From Paenibacillus xylanilyticus (lineage in GTDB: Bacteria > Bacillota > Bacilli > Paenibacillales > Paenibacillaceae), in contig NZ_JABMCB010000178.1 in NCBI RefSeq assembly GCF_013359935.1, positions 124,001-188,000 of the forward strand: a DNA stretch of 64,000 nt. Direction: 5' to 3'. This document shows positions 52,621 through 62,139 of this stretch, piece after piece. The notes under the pieces were generated by a model, which searched no databases, had not been told where the DNA came from, and saw only the letters and a list, made by a program, of their open reading frames with translations. The first letter of the stretch is position 1. Every line of letters starts with the position of its first letter. The translations under genes were made by a program, and so were the position numbers.

Positions 52621-53832
52621 ATGATGAACATGAAACACGATACGAAGGCAAAACAGATTCCGGGTTGGCTGATATTCCTTTTGGCTGCGGCTTGTGGACT
52701 TATTGTGGCAAATTTGTATTATGCTCAAACGGTGATCGGCCCGATCAGTTTAACAACAGGGTTATCGTCTGCTGCTGCAGGATTGATCGTAACGTTAACC
52801 CAGATTGGTTATGTCATCGGATTGCTGTTTATCGTACCCCTCAGTGACATTATGGAGAACCGGCGGCTCGTAACTTCCTTTCTGATTTTACTAGTCGTTG
52901 CCTTGGCTGCAGCTGCGTTCTCCACTCATGCTTTACTATTTCTGACGGCGTCATTGGTGATCGGCATAGGTTCCGTCGTCGCTCAAATTCTCGTACCATA
53001 CGCTACCTATCTTACCTCGGAAGAGCAGCGCGGACGCGTTGTTGGCAATGTCATGAGTGGACTTCTTCTCGGTATCATGTTGGCTCGCCCCATCGCAAGC
53101 TTCATTACAGATGCATTCGGTTGGCAGGCTGTCTTCATTTCCTCTGCCATTGTCATTGCATTGTTAGCCCTGCTCCTGTCACGTGCTCTTCCTGTACGTC
53201 AGCCTCACCCTGCAATGAAATACGGTCAGCTTATTGTTTCACTGGGCACCCTGCTGAAAACCTTGCCCATGCTGCGTCGCCGGGCACTGTACCAAGCCAG
53301 CTTGTTTGGCGCCTTCAGTCTGTTCTGGACGATCGTGCCTTTGCGGCTCGCTCATGATTTTGGCATGACCCAGCAGGGAATTGCCTGGTTTGCACTGGCT
53401 GGTGTAGGAGGAGCCATTGCCGCACCTATTGCAGGCAGATGGGCAGACAAAGGCTTGACCAAGATACTAACCGGACTTGCCATGGTGATTGCCGCTCTCT
53501 CCTTCGGTCTTGCCTATGTATTCCAGGGGCACTCTACCGCTTCTCTTGTGCTGCTGGTCATTGTCGCCATAACGCTCGACATGGCAGTCTCCGGCAATCT
53601 CGTTCTGGGACAGCGCATCATCTACTCCCTCGCGAATGAAGCGAGAGGACGGGTAAACGGAATTTTTATGTCGATCTTCTTTATCGGAGGGGCCATTGGC
53701 TCATCGCTTGGAAGCTGGTCCTACGCATCGGGAGGCTGGAGTCTGACGACACTGATCGGCCTGATCATGCCACTGTTGGCGCTCGGCTATTACTTTACGG
53801 AAAAGAAAACCGGCGTTGTCAGCAACTCATAA
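52621..53832 (+). CDS. MFS transporter (DHA1-like efflux)
   Basis: A 403-residue membrane protein with twelve predicted helices. It shows the loop-2 motif VPLSDIMENRRLV (a variant of GxLaDrxGrkxxl) and AGRWADKGLTK in loop 8-9. ATG 52621 has GGAGG 6 bases upstream; an ATG at 52606 is within that ribosome site. Probably exports a toxic compound, controlled by the divergent TetR repressor. Confidence 0.9.
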   Translation: MMNMKHDTKAKQIPGWLIFLLAAACGLIVANLYYAQTVIGPISLTTGLSSAAAGLIVTLTQIGYVIGLLFIVPLSDIMENRRLVTSFLILLVVALAAAAFSTHALLFLTASLVIGIGSVVAQILVPYATYLTSEEQRGRVVGNVMSGLLLGIMLARPIASFITDAFGWQAVFISSAIVIALLALLLSRALPVRQPHPAMKYGQLIVSLGTLLKTLPMLRRRALYQASLFGAFSLFWTIVPLRLAHDFGMTQQGIAWFALAGVGGAIAAPIAGRWADKGLTKILTGLAMVIAALSFGLAYVFQGHSTASLVLLVIVAITLDMAVSGNLVLGQRIIYSLANEARGRVNGIFMSIFFIGGAIGSSLGSWSYASGGWSLTTLIGLIMPLLALGYYFTEKKTGVVSNS

Positions 53833-53850
53833 CTGCATCACTCAACATAG

Positions 53851-53886
53851 AAGGGCAGTCTAATCCCCAGGATTAGAGCTGCCCTT
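53851..53886. terminator. Bidirectional terminator
   Basis: AAGGGCAGTCTAATCC pairs with GGATTAGAGCTGCCCTT (one mismatch); T-rich on the plus side, ending the MFS and ene-reductase transcripts. Confidence 0.85.
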
Positions 53887-53897
53887 TCATTATTTTT

Positions 53898-54950
53898 TCA
53901 TATCAGAACAGGCAAATGCTTGTTCACATCGTACTCCACCAGCGGCTCACCTGCATGCAATCTGTGCACCAGATCGGAATTGGCAATAAAGGGCCTGCCA
54001 AACGCAGCGAGATGAATGATCCCCTCATTCAAGGCTTCCTCTGCCGTTTGAGCATCCAGATTCCCCACCCCAATAATCGTATGCTCCCACTGTTGCCTGA
54101 TCACTTCATGAAAGGTCTTCTCCCCTGCCCAGGCTCTTGTATAGCGGTCGGTTGAAGGATGCAGAATTGTAATGCCCGTCTCACGGAACAGGTTAAGATA
54201 AGCATCAATCATGGCCGCCTTGTCTGTCCAAGCATAGGATGGATCATCGTCTTTTTTCTCGGAAAATCGGATTGAAATGCGATCCACGCTGATTTCTTTT
54301 TTTACCGCCAGAATGATCTCTTTCAAAAAACGTAATCTCTCCTGGATCCCGCCTCCATATTCGTCTGTTCGATGATTCGTCTTCTCGTTGATAAATTGAT
54401 CCATCAGATATCCATGAGCTGCATGCAGCTCAATCCCGTCAAATCCGGCCAGCACCGCATTGCGAGCAGCATTCTGAAAATGCTGGATCGTATCCTGAAT
54501 ATCCTGTATGCACATCGCTTCGGGAACCTGATATGGCTTGTGCAATTTATGCACCTTGCCCTCGGCCTGAATGCTCGAAGGTGCCTGCGGCGTTCCTCCG
54601 ATGAGATCGGAGTGGGACAATCTGCCGACATGCCACAGCTGCGCTATGATCGTACCTCCATGTCTATGAACGGCTTCCGTAACCCTTTTCCATGAAACGG
54701 TCTGTGCTTCCGTATACAGCCCAGGTATGCCATAGGTTCCTTTACCCGCCAGGTTGGGGTTAACTCCCTCCGTAATGATCAATCCCACACCATCCCGGGC
54801 ACGCTGCTCATAGTATGCCACCATCTCTTCTGTTACTGTGCCATCCTCATCATTCGCAAACCCTCTCGTTAACGGAGCCATCACAATTCGGTTTCTAAGG
54901 TTCCATTGGTTGATCGTAACCGGGTTGAGTAATTTTATAAGATTGTTCAT
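53898..54950 (-). CDS. Old-yellow-enzyme family ene-reductase
   Basis: A 350-residue FMN-dependent (beta/alpha)8 enzyme. NRIVMAPLTRGFA, RHGGTIIAQLWHVGR (substrate-binding His), FDGIELHAAHGYLMDQF and AAFGRPFIANSDLVHRL are the NemA/alkene reductase signatures. Reduces activated C=C bonds, nitroesters or quinones with NAD(P)H. ATG 54950 with AAGGGA upstream is preferred to a longer start at 55001. Divergent from a LysR gene, its probable regulator. Confidence 0.92.
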   Translation of the reverse strand: MNNLIKLLNPVTINQWNLRNRIVMAPLTRGFANDEDGTVTEEMVAYYEQRARDGVGLIITEGVNPNLAGKGTYGIPGLYTEAQTVSWKRVTEAVHRHGGTIIAQLWHVGRLSHSDLIGGTPQAPSSIQAEGKVHKLHKPYQVPEAMCIQDIQDTIQHFQNAARNAVLAGFDGIELHAAHGYLMDQFINEKTNHRTDEYGGGIQERLRFLKEIILAVKKEISVDRISIRFSEKKDDDPSYAWTDKAAMIDAYLNLFRETGITILHPSTDRYTRAWAGEKTFHEVIRQQWEHTIIGVGNLDAQTAEEALNEGIIHLAAFGRPFIANSDLVHRLHAGEPLVEYDVNKHLPVLI

Positions 54951-55102
54951 GCTATCCCTTCTCTCATCGTAATTAGGGATATTGTAGAACGGCTCAGGCA
55001 TATCGTAAAATGATTAGAATATATGGAAGTATCTCTGTGAGAGATATCATAAGGACTTCAATTTGGCTTTTCGGAGAAATCCCGCAATCAGGAGGATTAC
55101 GT

Positions 55103-55966
55103 ATGGAATTATCAGATATCGATATCATTCTCGCAGTCGGACGGTCAGGCAAAATCTCGCAAGCCGCCAAAGAATTAAACTATGCCCAATCCAATGTCAC
55201 CACCCGCATCAAAAAGCTGGAGCAGGAATACCAGGTGCAGTTATTCAACCGCTTCCCCAAGGGTGTGGTCCCCACAGCCAAAGGAGAGCAGTTTATTGCA
55301 TATGCCGCTCGCATCCGTAACCTGCTGCATGATCTGGAACAGGATATGATGGATCCCGGGGAGCCTTCCGGAACACTGAAAATCGGGATTGTGGAGACGG
55401 CTGCGTCAAGCCGCTTCATGGAGATACTGAACGAATACCAGGTCACGTATCCGAAGGTTTCCATCTCACTGGTGAACGCCACTTCGCCCAAAGTGCTGCG
55501 TCACAAAATACAGGCATATGAGATTGATGGTGCGTTCATCAGCGGTGCCTGTGTTAAAGAAGGGTTGAAAGTGGAATACGAAATGCAGGATACGGTACAC
55601 ATTATTTCTAAACGTATGGAAACCCCCACAGAGAGCCTATGCCAGGTCTCATGGGTGGTTTTCCCTCAGGGCTGTCCCTATCGTGAAATTACGGAAATGT
55701 TTTTGGAGGAAGAAGGGTTGTCTGCCCGCAATATGATCGAGGTCAGTACCATGGAGAACCTGCTCAGCTGTGTGGAGTCCGGGATTGCTTATACGATTAT
55801 GCCTTGCAGTGTGATTCACAAGAAGCCGGAAGTGTACTCGGTACACGATCTGGCCGAAAAGTTCACCCACACTACAACCACCTTTGTTCGCGGGGAGGAT
55901 CGGTATGTCAGCAGTGCTTTGGATCAATTCGTGAAACTGCTGAATCAGAAATGCATTACATTTTAA
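55103..55966 (+). CDS. LysR-family transcriptional regulator
   Basis: A 287-residue regulator with an N-terminal HTH (IDIILAVGRSGKISQAAKEL, then SNVTTRIKKLEQEY) and an effector domain from about residue 85. AGGAGG precedes ATG 55103. Divergent from the ene-reductase gene, suggesting control of that enzyme; 84 bp ahead of the erythromycin-esterase-like gene. Inducer unknown. Confidence 0.9.
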   Translation: MELSDIDIILAVGRSGKISQAAKELNYAQSNVTTRIKKLEQEYQVQLFNRFPKGVVPTAKGEQFIAYAARIRNLLHDLEQDMMDPGEPSGTLKIGIVETAASSRFMEILNEYQVTYPKVSISLVNATSPKVLRHKIQAYEIDGAFISGACVKEGLKVEYEMQDTVHIISKRMETPTESLCQVSWVVFPQGCPYREITEMFLEEEGLSARNMIEVSTMENLLSCVESGIAYTIMPCSVIHKKPEVYSVHDLAEKFTHTTTTFVRGEDRYVSSALDQFVKLLNQKCITF

Positions 55967-56050
55967 TGTCCACGTTATACTTTCGTTAGAATTGGCCGTT
56001 ATCCTTCGATTATGGATTTCAACACATCATTCATACGGAGGATAATTAAT

Positions 56051-57472
56051 ATGAACCTGAAACATCATCTTATTCAAAAAACAGCCGTACTCGGTATGGC
56101 CCTCGCAATGATTACCGGCACCGCTTCAGCGGCAGCTTCACCTATTGCCAAGGAACAGTGGGTCCAGGAGCATGCCCATGAGATTAAATCCCTGACATCG
56201 GATAATTATAGTGACCTGGCCTTCCTGAAGCCATTACTGCAGGACAAGAAAGTTGTTAGCCTTGGAGAGAACTTTCACCGGGTTGCCGAGTACAGTGCCA
56301 TCAAAACGCGCATGATTAAATTTTTACATGAAGAACTGGGCTATGACGTTATTGCCTTTGAGTCGGGCATGGGAGATGCAGCTGTTGCTTATGAACAAGG
56401 AGCGAATCTGACACCTGCCCAGATGATGGAGCTCTCCATTTTCCCAATCTGGCACTCACAGGAAACGCTTGGTCTCTACGAGTATGTGCAGGAACAGAGC
56501 AAAACGGATCACCCCCTGATTTTGGCCGGATACGACATGCAGTTCACGACCGGGTACTTAACGCAATTTATCAGTGACTGGATTGGAAGTATCGACCCCG
56601 AAAGAGGTAAAGAGTACTATGCTTTTGAGATGCAGGGCATCACGGATCTGTACGCCGTCCTTAATACGTATGGAATCGACAGCGACAACAATCCGGAGTT
56701 CAAAGCGGCCATCCATCAAGTGAAGGATACCTATACGCCGCAATATGAGAAATTGGTTCAATGGATCAACGAACACAAACCGGAGCTGGTTAAGTCATTC
56801 CCGGACAACCCGAAACTGGCTGACATGATGATCCGCGTCCTGAATGACCGGACCAAATTCATGGAGATGGCAGCCTACGATACACGGGAGAGCTACGAGT
56901 TCCGCGATCGTGCCATGGCGGACAATCTGGAATGGCTGATGGACGTGATGTATCCGGACAAAAAGTTCATTCTCTGGGCTCATAATGACCACCTCGCCAA
57001 GAGCACATCGACCATCCTTAATCCCCCGATTGGAGAAAGCGATGGAAATTCCGACCTTTGGCAATCCAGCTTCAAGAGCATGGGCGAAATAATGCATGAA
57101 AAACTGCAGGACGACATGTATGTGATTGGACTCTATATGAACGAAGGGCAAGCGAGCGAGATTTCCACAGGCAAAACGTTTGATATCTCTCCCATGCCTC
57201 GTGGCAGCCTGGAGTATACGCTGATGAAGTCTGGTTACCGTAATACATATATTGATCTCTCCGAAGCTATAGACGCTACAAGTGCTGCATCTTGGTTGTC
57301 CCGCCCAGTCTTCGCTGCCGAGGATGGCATGGTGGATGAAGTGATTCATCCGATGTCGATGAACTTTATCCCTGCAGAACAATACGATGGCATTCTGTTA
57401 ATTGATAAGGTCAAGGCACCAACGACCACTTATAAAGGCGGATTCAAAGACCAAGCGCAGCAGCAAAAGTAA
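56051..57472 (+). CDS. Secreted erythromycin-esterase-family protein
   Basis: A 473-residue exported protein. The signal MNLKHHLIQKTAVLGMALAM is followed by GTASAAAS and an Ere domain: VSLGENFHRVAEYSAIKTRM with the conserved His and Glu, VIAFESGMGD, FPIWHSQETLGLYEYV, IPFxxH-like WAHNDHLAKS. AGGATAA lies upstream of ATG. The domain can open macrolide rings, but most homologues have other or unknown substrates, so resistance should not be assumed. Monocistronic with strong terminator. Confidence 0.87.
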   Translation: MNLKHHLIQKTAVLGMALAMITGTASAAASPIAKEQWVQEHAHEIKSLTSDNYSDLAFLKPLLQDKKVVSLGENFHRVAEYSAIKTRMIKFLHEELGYDVIAFESGMGDAAVAYEQGANLTPAQMMELSIFPIWHSQETLGLYEYVQEQSKTDHPLILAGYDMQFTTGYLTQFISDWIGSIDPERGKEYYAFEMQGITDLYAVLNTYGIDSDNNPEFKAAIHQVKDTYTPQYEKLVQWINEHKPELVKSFPDNPKLADMMIRVLNDRTKFMEMAAYDTRESYEFRDRAMADNLEWLMDVMYPDKKFILWAHNDHLAKSTSTILNPPIGESDGNSDLWQSSFKSMGEIMHEKLQDDMYVIGLYMNEGQASEISTGKTFDISPMPRGSLEYTLMKSGYRNTYIDLSEAIDATSAASWLSRPVFAAEDGMVDEVIHPMSMNFIPAEQYDGILLIDKVKAPTTTYKGGFKDQAQQQK

Positions 57473-57497
57473 TCCCTTAACGCTGTGCATCTATCAA

Positions 57498-57536
57498 AAA
57501 AGGCAGGATCCCATTTGGGATGCCTGCCTTTTTTTT
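57498..57536. terminator. Bidirectional terminator
   Basis: AAAGGCAGGATCCCA pairs with TGGGATGCCTGCCTTT (one bulge), with T tracts both ways; between the Ere-like and bcd genes. Confidence 0.9.
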
Positions 57537-57587
57537 GCTTCTGTTAAGGAGCTATATCACTTGCCTAAATTCAAGGTAATCACTGAT

Positions 57588-58694
57588 TTACCCGCGCAAT
57601 CTCCGGGCACTCAGTGCATGATGACCTTGTTGCAGAAAGGTGCTTCGTGTATTCTTCATCAGCTCAATCCGGCGTTCGGCCAGACGGTCTGCGGCAATAT
57701 AAGTGGCGATGCCTTCGGTACGGGACGTTTCGAAGATTTTCTCCAAACTGGCGTAGATCTCTCCGATCTTGCTCCACGCACGCTCTGCATTGTATCCATT
57801 CAATTCATCTGCGATGTTGATGACTCCGCCCGCATTAATCACATAGTCCGGAGCGTATACGATGCCCATCTCATGCAGTTTGTCTCCATGTCGGGTCTCC
57901 AGCAGCTGATTGTTGGCACACCCTGCAACCACTTTGGCTTTGAGTGTTTTAAGCGTATCATCATTAATCGTTCCACCAAGGGCGCACGGTGCATAGATGT
58001 CACATTCCACGCCCGTAATGTCCGCCGGATCTACAGCCGCTGCACCGAAGCGATCCACTGCCTGCTTCACGGAATCCTTGTGAATATCCGTCACAATCAA
58101 GCGGGCACCTTCCTCGTACAAATATTTGCACAGACTCATGGCCACGTTTCCGACGCCTTGAACGGCGACCGTTTTGCCTTCCAGCAGATCCGTGCCAAAT
58201 GCTTCTTTGGCTGCCGCCTTCATCCCCCGATATACTCCCCATGCTGTTGCTGGAGACGGGTTCCCCGACGAACCGTAGCTTGGGGATATGCCTGTTACAT
58301 AATCGGTCTCCTGATAGATCAGGTTCATGTCTTCTTCCGAAGTTCCCACATCTTCTGCAGTTACATAACGTCCGTTCAGACCTTGAATATATCTTCCGAA
58401 TGCACGGAACATGGCCTCATTCTTGTCACGGCGCGGATCGCCAATAATAACGGCTTTACCGCCGCCAAAATTCAAGCCGGATACGGCATTTTTATATGTC
58501 ATCCCCCGCGAAAGGCGCAGTGCGTCTTCGATGGCAGCCTCTTCTGAAGCATACGTCCACATCCGAGTGCCGCCCAGTGCAGGGCCAAGTGTTGTATCGT
58601 GAATGGCGATAATCGCCTTTAACCCGGAAGCTTTGTCCTGACACAGGACCAGTTCCTCATAATCATGGTGTTCCATTACTTCAAACCAACTCAT
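57588..58694 (-). CDS. bcd: Leucine/valine/phenylalanine-type amino acid dehydrogenase
   Basis: A 368-residue NAD-dependent enzyme converting branched-chain amino acids to 2-oxo acids and ammonia. The catalytic lysine region is [18 protein letters not shown] (about residues 75-92; Lys in GGGK), with the ThTYK-like start MTYKNAVSG and nucleotide-binding [17 protein letters not shown]. It fits leucine dehydrogenase (Bcd/Ldh group). GGAGGAGAC precedes the ATG. No bkd or ptb genes are adjacent, so it appears single. Confidence 0.92.
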   Translation of the reverse strand: MSWFEVMEHHDYEELVLCQDKASGLKAIIAIHDTTLGPALGGTRMWTYASEEAAIEDALRLSRGMTYKNAVSGLNFGGGKAVIIGDPRRDKNEAMFRAFGRYIQGLNGRYVTAEDVGTSEEDMNLIYQETDYVTGISPSYGSSGNPSPATAWGVYRGMKAAAKEAFGTDLLEGKTVAVQGVGNVAMSLCKYLYEEGARLIVTDIHKDSVKQAVDRFGAAAVDPADITGVECDIYAPCALGGTINDDTLKTLKAKVVAGCANNQLLETRHGDKLHEMGIVYAPDYVINAGGVINIADELNGYNAERAWSKIGEIYASLEKIFETSRTEGIATYIAADRLAERRIELMKNTRSTFLQQGHHALSARRLRG

Positions 58695-58761
58695 GTTTCA
58701 CCGTCTCCTCCAACCATTTTTGCGGGCAATTCGCAAGGTTTCTTTATTTTTGCCATCCTCT

Positions 58762-58791
58762 ATTGTACCTAGATAAGCCAAGAATGTGCAA
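58762..58791 (-). promoter_or_regulatory. Promoter of bcd
   Basis: -35 TTGCAC (58786-58791) and -10 TACAAT (58762-58767), spacer 18 bp; no sigma-54 type site found. Confidence 0.65.
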
Positions 58792-58813
58792 AATCACATC
58801 ACTATGTAAGAGT

Positions 58814-58831
58814 CGCTTTTTGCAAAAAGCG
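58814..58831. promoter_or_regulatory. 18-bp perfect palindrome upstream of bcd
   Basis: CGCTTTTTGCAAAAAGCG. It lies just upstream of the bcd -35 and 18 bp after the cdaS stop. It could be an operator for bcd or a weak terminator for cdaS, as no T tract follows. Confidence 0.45.
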
Positions 58832-58848
58832 TTCATTTTCGAGCAGCA

Positions 58849-59478
58849 TTAATGGAGCGTCTCGACCACGTTGATTGGATGCAAATCCCCTTCTACGGCA
58901 AAAGATGCCTGTCCGGTCTCCTCGGAAACCACGAGCACAACGGCATCCGTCAGTTCACTCAGCCCCAGTGCGGCCCGATGACGCGTTCCGATTTTACGTT
59001 CCCCTGCTACAGCCTGTGACAGTGGAAGGACATTGCCTGCAGAGACGATCTGGTTGCCACGGATCAGAACCGCTCCATCATGCAGAGGCGCACCCGGAAT
59101 AAATAGTGATTCAAGCAGTGCATGAGTAACTTTTGCATCAATCACAACGCCTGAATGAATAATAGGGTCAAGAGGCACCTCGCGTTCAATGACAATAAGA
59201 GCACCATATCTTCGATCGGACAGATGCTGTACACTAGCGGTCAGCTCAGCAAACTTCTCGGTGAAGGGAGACAGGTAACAATCCAGATAAAAAGAAGAAG
59301 CAAGTACCTCAATCTGCTTGATCTCGGTCCGAATCTCGGCGAACTGCCCCAGCAGACAGACACTGTCATTGTCAAAACGGGATAACGTCAGATTCATCCG
59401 ATCCGCTACACGATGCAGATCTTCCTTTAGCCTTTGTCTCATGGACGAGCTATCACAATCTGCTTGCCGGTTCATCAT
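58849..59478 (-). CDS. cdaS: Diadenylate cyclase, CdaS type
   Basis: A 209-residue enzyme making cyclic di-AMP from two ATP. Two N-terminal helices (about residues 10-60) precede a DAC domain with LHDGAVLI (DGA motif) and GTRHRAALG (RHR motif), both intact. No membrane helices, which separates it from CdaA, and no DisA helix-hairpin-helix. CdaS of Bacillus is expressed in the forespore and its N-terminal helices restrain activity. ATG 59478 with GGGGGAGG 6 bases upstream. Confidence 0.92.
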   Translation of the reverse strand: MMNRQADCDSSSMRQRLKEDLHRVADRMNLTLSRFDNDSVCLLGQFAEIRTEIKQIEVLASSFYLDCYLSPFTEKFAELTASVQHLSDRRYGALIVIEREVPLDPIIHSGVVIDAKVTHALLESLFIPGAPLHDGAVLIRGNQIVSAGNVLPLSQAVAGERKIGTRHRAALGLSELTDAVVLVVSEETGQASFAVEGDLHPINVVETLH

Positions 59479-59587
59479 TCGGAGCCTCCCCCTTCTATTC
59501 TGCATGCCAACATAGTTAACCTATACATTTCCCCTGGCAATGTTCATTTATACCAAAAGAAATTCACCGTTCACTATGCTGTGCACA

Positions 59588-59627
59588 GAAAAAGCCTGTC
59601 TGCAACGTTACCGCTACAAACAGGCTT
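59588..59627 (-). terminator. Terminator of the OB-fold protein gene
   Basis: AAGCCTGT (59592-59599) pairs with ACAGGCTT (59620-59627), with an inner stem, and the minus strand continues TTTTTCTGTG. Confidence 0.75.
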
Positions 59628-59669
59628 CAATCCAAAAATCCTTTACTCACAACGTTGAGATGTTAGAAA

Positions 59670-61247
59670 TTATGGAGTAACTGCGCCATAAGATCCTTTC
59701 CTGAACGTAGCTGGATCATACCATTTGTACCCTGCAGCCGGAGCTGACCATGGCTCGAGCTGCGGTTCTGTAGATGCAGCCGGAGCTTCGATGGCAAGCA
59801 GGCTTGTCGGTGTGTCTAATGTCAGACCAGACACCTGTGACAGGCTCGTATAGCTTTCTTTTACCGCGAGCCATTTCACGGTATTGACGAGGAACGTGGC
59901 ATCATCAGCCTCTTTGAATCCGTCATAGGTCTTTTTGGAAGCACCCGTTTCTTCACGCAAATACTTCGGAGTCGCATCTTCCACAGGAGAGGAATCACCA
60001 ATGAATGCTGCCTTGCCTGCACCTACCTTGGCTATGGCTGCATATGCACCTTCAGCACGTCCGCCGCCATTGTATACGCCCTGATCGACCGCGTTGCCCC
60101 ATTTGGACACACCGCTTGGAACATAGACCAATCCTTTGGCCTTGTTTGGATCAATAACAGCCACCGTGGATCCTGCGTGCATTGCTACTGCATTCACTCC
60201 GCTTGTAATTCCAAATGACTGTGACGGAGCAACGATATCCGTGGCATTCACATCACCAAGTGCGTTGTAGCGGAAACGGATGCCGAAGTTTGTTGCCAGC
60301 CAGTCCGAGCTAGTAACCCCCTGCATGGCTGGGGATTCGGCTTCTGCCGAAGACATCCCCTTAGCCGGGTTCAGGAATGCCCCGCGACGATATCCGTTAA
60401 ATACTTCGGAGGAGTCCCAGCGGTTTTTGTTGCGGTCTGCATTATAGTGATCAGAGATGAAGAACACGCTGCCGCCATTCTGTACGTATTGCAGCAGTGC
60501 AGCCTGCTCTGTCGCTTTGAATGGCACGTTGGCTTCGCCAATAACGAAGACATCATAATCTTTTAATTTAGTATAGGTAATGGCCTGCTCACCGAATGTA
60601 TACGGGATGCTGCGTTCCAGCTGATCCACGGCAAAGCCTGCGTTTCGCAAACCATTTGCAAAGTCCGAAAATGCTCCATCAATGATCCAGTCCGCAGCTC
60701 CGGCAGTTTGGGCATGGGTGTTGTCGAACAATACTTTTTTGCCTGTGCCATCGGGCAGCGTCGTGCCAGGGTTCGGTTCGGGATCAGGGTCTGGATTGGT
60801 TGTTCCGGAAGAAAGGGAGATGGAAGTTGGATTTTTGAGTCCTGCATAACTGTTGTAAGCACCAAGTGATCCGGTTACGATGACCTTCTTGCCTACGAGA
60901 CCCGGATTGGTAGCCAGTCCATATTGCGAGCGAAATGATGAGGAAACTTGCACATCCAATAATTTAGCGTTTGCCTTCTCTGAAGGGGAATCCGCAATCA
61001 GAAAGTTAAAATCATTGGCGTAAGGAGACGTAAACTTGGCTGTAAGCGAACCGGTGGCATGACCAACAATATAACCTTCGACAGTCGCCGTTCCTCCACC
61101 GCTCTGAGCAGCAATAGCCTGAGATACGGTAAGTGGTGCTGCTGCAGCCTGTACCGGACTCTGTAAACCTGGCCCAAGCAATGCAGTTGTCATCATCATG
61201 AAGACCAGGAATGCCCCGATCCAGTGCTGCCATAACGCCTTCTTCAT
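59670..61247 (-). CDS. Secreted OB-fold (DUF6359/YhcR-like) protein with GATase-like domain
   Basis: A 525-residue exported protein. Signal MKKALWQHWIGAFLVFMMMT ends near QAAAA. An OB-fold like that of YhcR nucleases (TVSQAIAAQSGGGTATVEGY, about residues 37-145) is followed by a Pro/Asp linker and a second domain (about 170-500) with KVLFDNTHAQTAGAADW, DYDVFVIGEANVPF and GGSVFFISDHYNAD, a class I glutamine-amidotransferase-like fold. No nuclease motif is evident. I chose ATG 61247 (AAGGAG upstream); a start at 61292 lacks a site. Role unknown, probably extracellular. Confidence 0.82.
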   Translation of the reverse strand: MKKALWQHWIGAFLVFMMMTTALLGPGLQSPVQAAAAPLTVSQAIAAQSGGGTATVEGYIVGHATGSLTAKFTSPYANDFNFLIADSPSEKANAKLLDVQVSSSFRSQYGLATNPGLVGKKVIVTGSLGAYNSYAGLKNPTSISLSSGTTNPDPDPEPNPGTTLPDGTGKKVLFDNTHAQTAGAADWIIDGAFSDFANGLRNAGFAVDQLERSIPYTFGEQAITYTKLKDYDVFVIGEANVPFKATEQAALLQYVQNGGSVFFISDHYNADRNKNRWDSSEVFNGYRRGAFLNPAKGMSSAEAESPAMQGVTSSDWLATNFGIRFRYNALGDVNATDIVAPSQSFGITSGVNAVAMHAGSTVAVIDPNKAKGLVYVPSGVSKWGNAVDQGVYNGGGRAEGAYAAIAKVGAGKAAFIGDSSPVEDATPKYLREETGASKKTYDGFKEADDATFLVNTVKWLAVKESYTSLSQVSGLTLDTPTSLLAIEAPAASTEPQLEPWSAPAAGYKWYDPATFRKGSYGAVTP

Positions 61248-61414
61248 GTTCTCCTTCTCCTCCTCGGATTTACCTTTTAATGGGTTGTCCATTTTAATTT
61301 AATCTTTCATATGATGAATTCCTCTTTGTTTATGTAAAATTTTTGAAAAAAGTTTGCTGCATAATTAACCTGCCCATACTATTTACCAAACACATGATAA
61401 AGGAGACACATACC

Positions 61415-61705
61415 ATGAAGTTTATCTTTTTGCTGCTTCTGATCATCGTCCCTCTGATGATGGTATTTCTTGCTCTTCGTTCCCGGATGGTGGAGCGGCT
61501 GTTTCATGTCCTGGCTCTCCTCTGTTTCTATAGTGCAGCCACGGTCATTGCCGGAGATGTGTATGCCACCAATGCACATATGACCACCTTTACCACTGAA
61601 ATTCACCATTTTTTGCTGAATGGCTGGTTCCTTTATCCGTCTGCTTATCTGGGTGTATACATCCCATATCTGTTATGGATGGGCCTCTTCTCGAAAAAAA
61701 ATTAA
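61415..61705 (+). CDS. Small membrane protein, unknown family
   Basis: A 96-residue protein with three helices (about residues 2-20, 27-45, 65-90). AAGGAG lies 10 bases before ATG 61415. It has no charged loops or motifs I recognise; the general look resembles small DUF3397-type proteins, but I do not assign it. Monocistronic. Confidence 0.7.
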   Translation: MKFIFLLLLIIVPLMMVFLALRSRMVERLFHVLALLCFYSAATVIAGDVYATNAHMTTFTTEIHHFLLNGWFLYPSAYLGVYIPYLLWMGLFSKKN

Positions 61706-61765
61706 GGCAAATCAGTGACTCGGCATTGATTTTTGGTTGAATTCATAGCATAATAAACTTATACG

Positions 61766-61780
61766 TGATAATGATTATCA
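61766..61780. promoter_or_regulatory. Fur box
   Basis: TGATAATGATTATCA is a perfect 7-1-7 inverted repeat and matches the Fur consensus exactly. It lies about 77 bp before the 51-codon gene at 61857. Confidence 0.9.
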
Positions 61781-61856
61781 TTCTTGATCTTGTCTCTCAT
61801 TCCAATCAACTTTACATGAATTTTCGATCATATAGCTAAAGGGGAACGAACATCAT

Positions 61857-62012
61857 ATGAATACAACTCTGCAAAAAGCATCACTGCAGCTCGACGATTA
61901 TCTGGATCTTCTGAACCTGGCAACAACCCTGGGTGATACGAAGTGGCAAAAAGAAATCATTCGCAAGCTGGCTTATACTTATCCTGCCGTTCAATGTAAA
62001 CAACCACAATAA
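61857..62012 (+). CDS. Fur-controlled small helical protein
   Basis: A 51-residue product beginning MNTTLQKASLQLDDYLDLLN and likely two helices, with one cysteine near the end (VQCKQPQ). AAGGGGAA lies before the ATG and a terminator follows. The perfect Fur box upstream implies induction under iron starvation. It is not recognisably one of the Bacillus FbpA/B/C proteins, which are strongly basic, so it may be a new iron-response small protein. Function unknown. Confidence 0.75.
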   Translation: MNTTLQKASLQLDDYLDLLNLATTLGDTKWQKEIIRKLAYTYPAVQCKQPQ

Positions 62013-62030
62013 CATATCGATGTTAAATGG

Positions 62031-62074
62031 CTCATGACAGATTCAGATCTGAATCTATCGTGGGTTATTTTTTT
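62031..62074 (+). terminator. Terminator of the Fur-controlled gene
   Basis: The palindrome AGATTCAGATCTGAATCT with flanking CATGA/TCGTG pairs is followed by TTATTTTTTTG. Confidence 0.8.
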
Positions 62075-62139
62075 GTTTCAATCGTGATCTGGATACAGGT
62101 AGAATGGACTTAATCATGGACCCGGGGAGAGTGAATGAC

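Noticed and set aside
56051..57472. Macrolide resistance gene
   Set aside because: The Ere domain is present but with an export signal and in a chromosomal setting without other resistance or mobile genes; resistance not supported.
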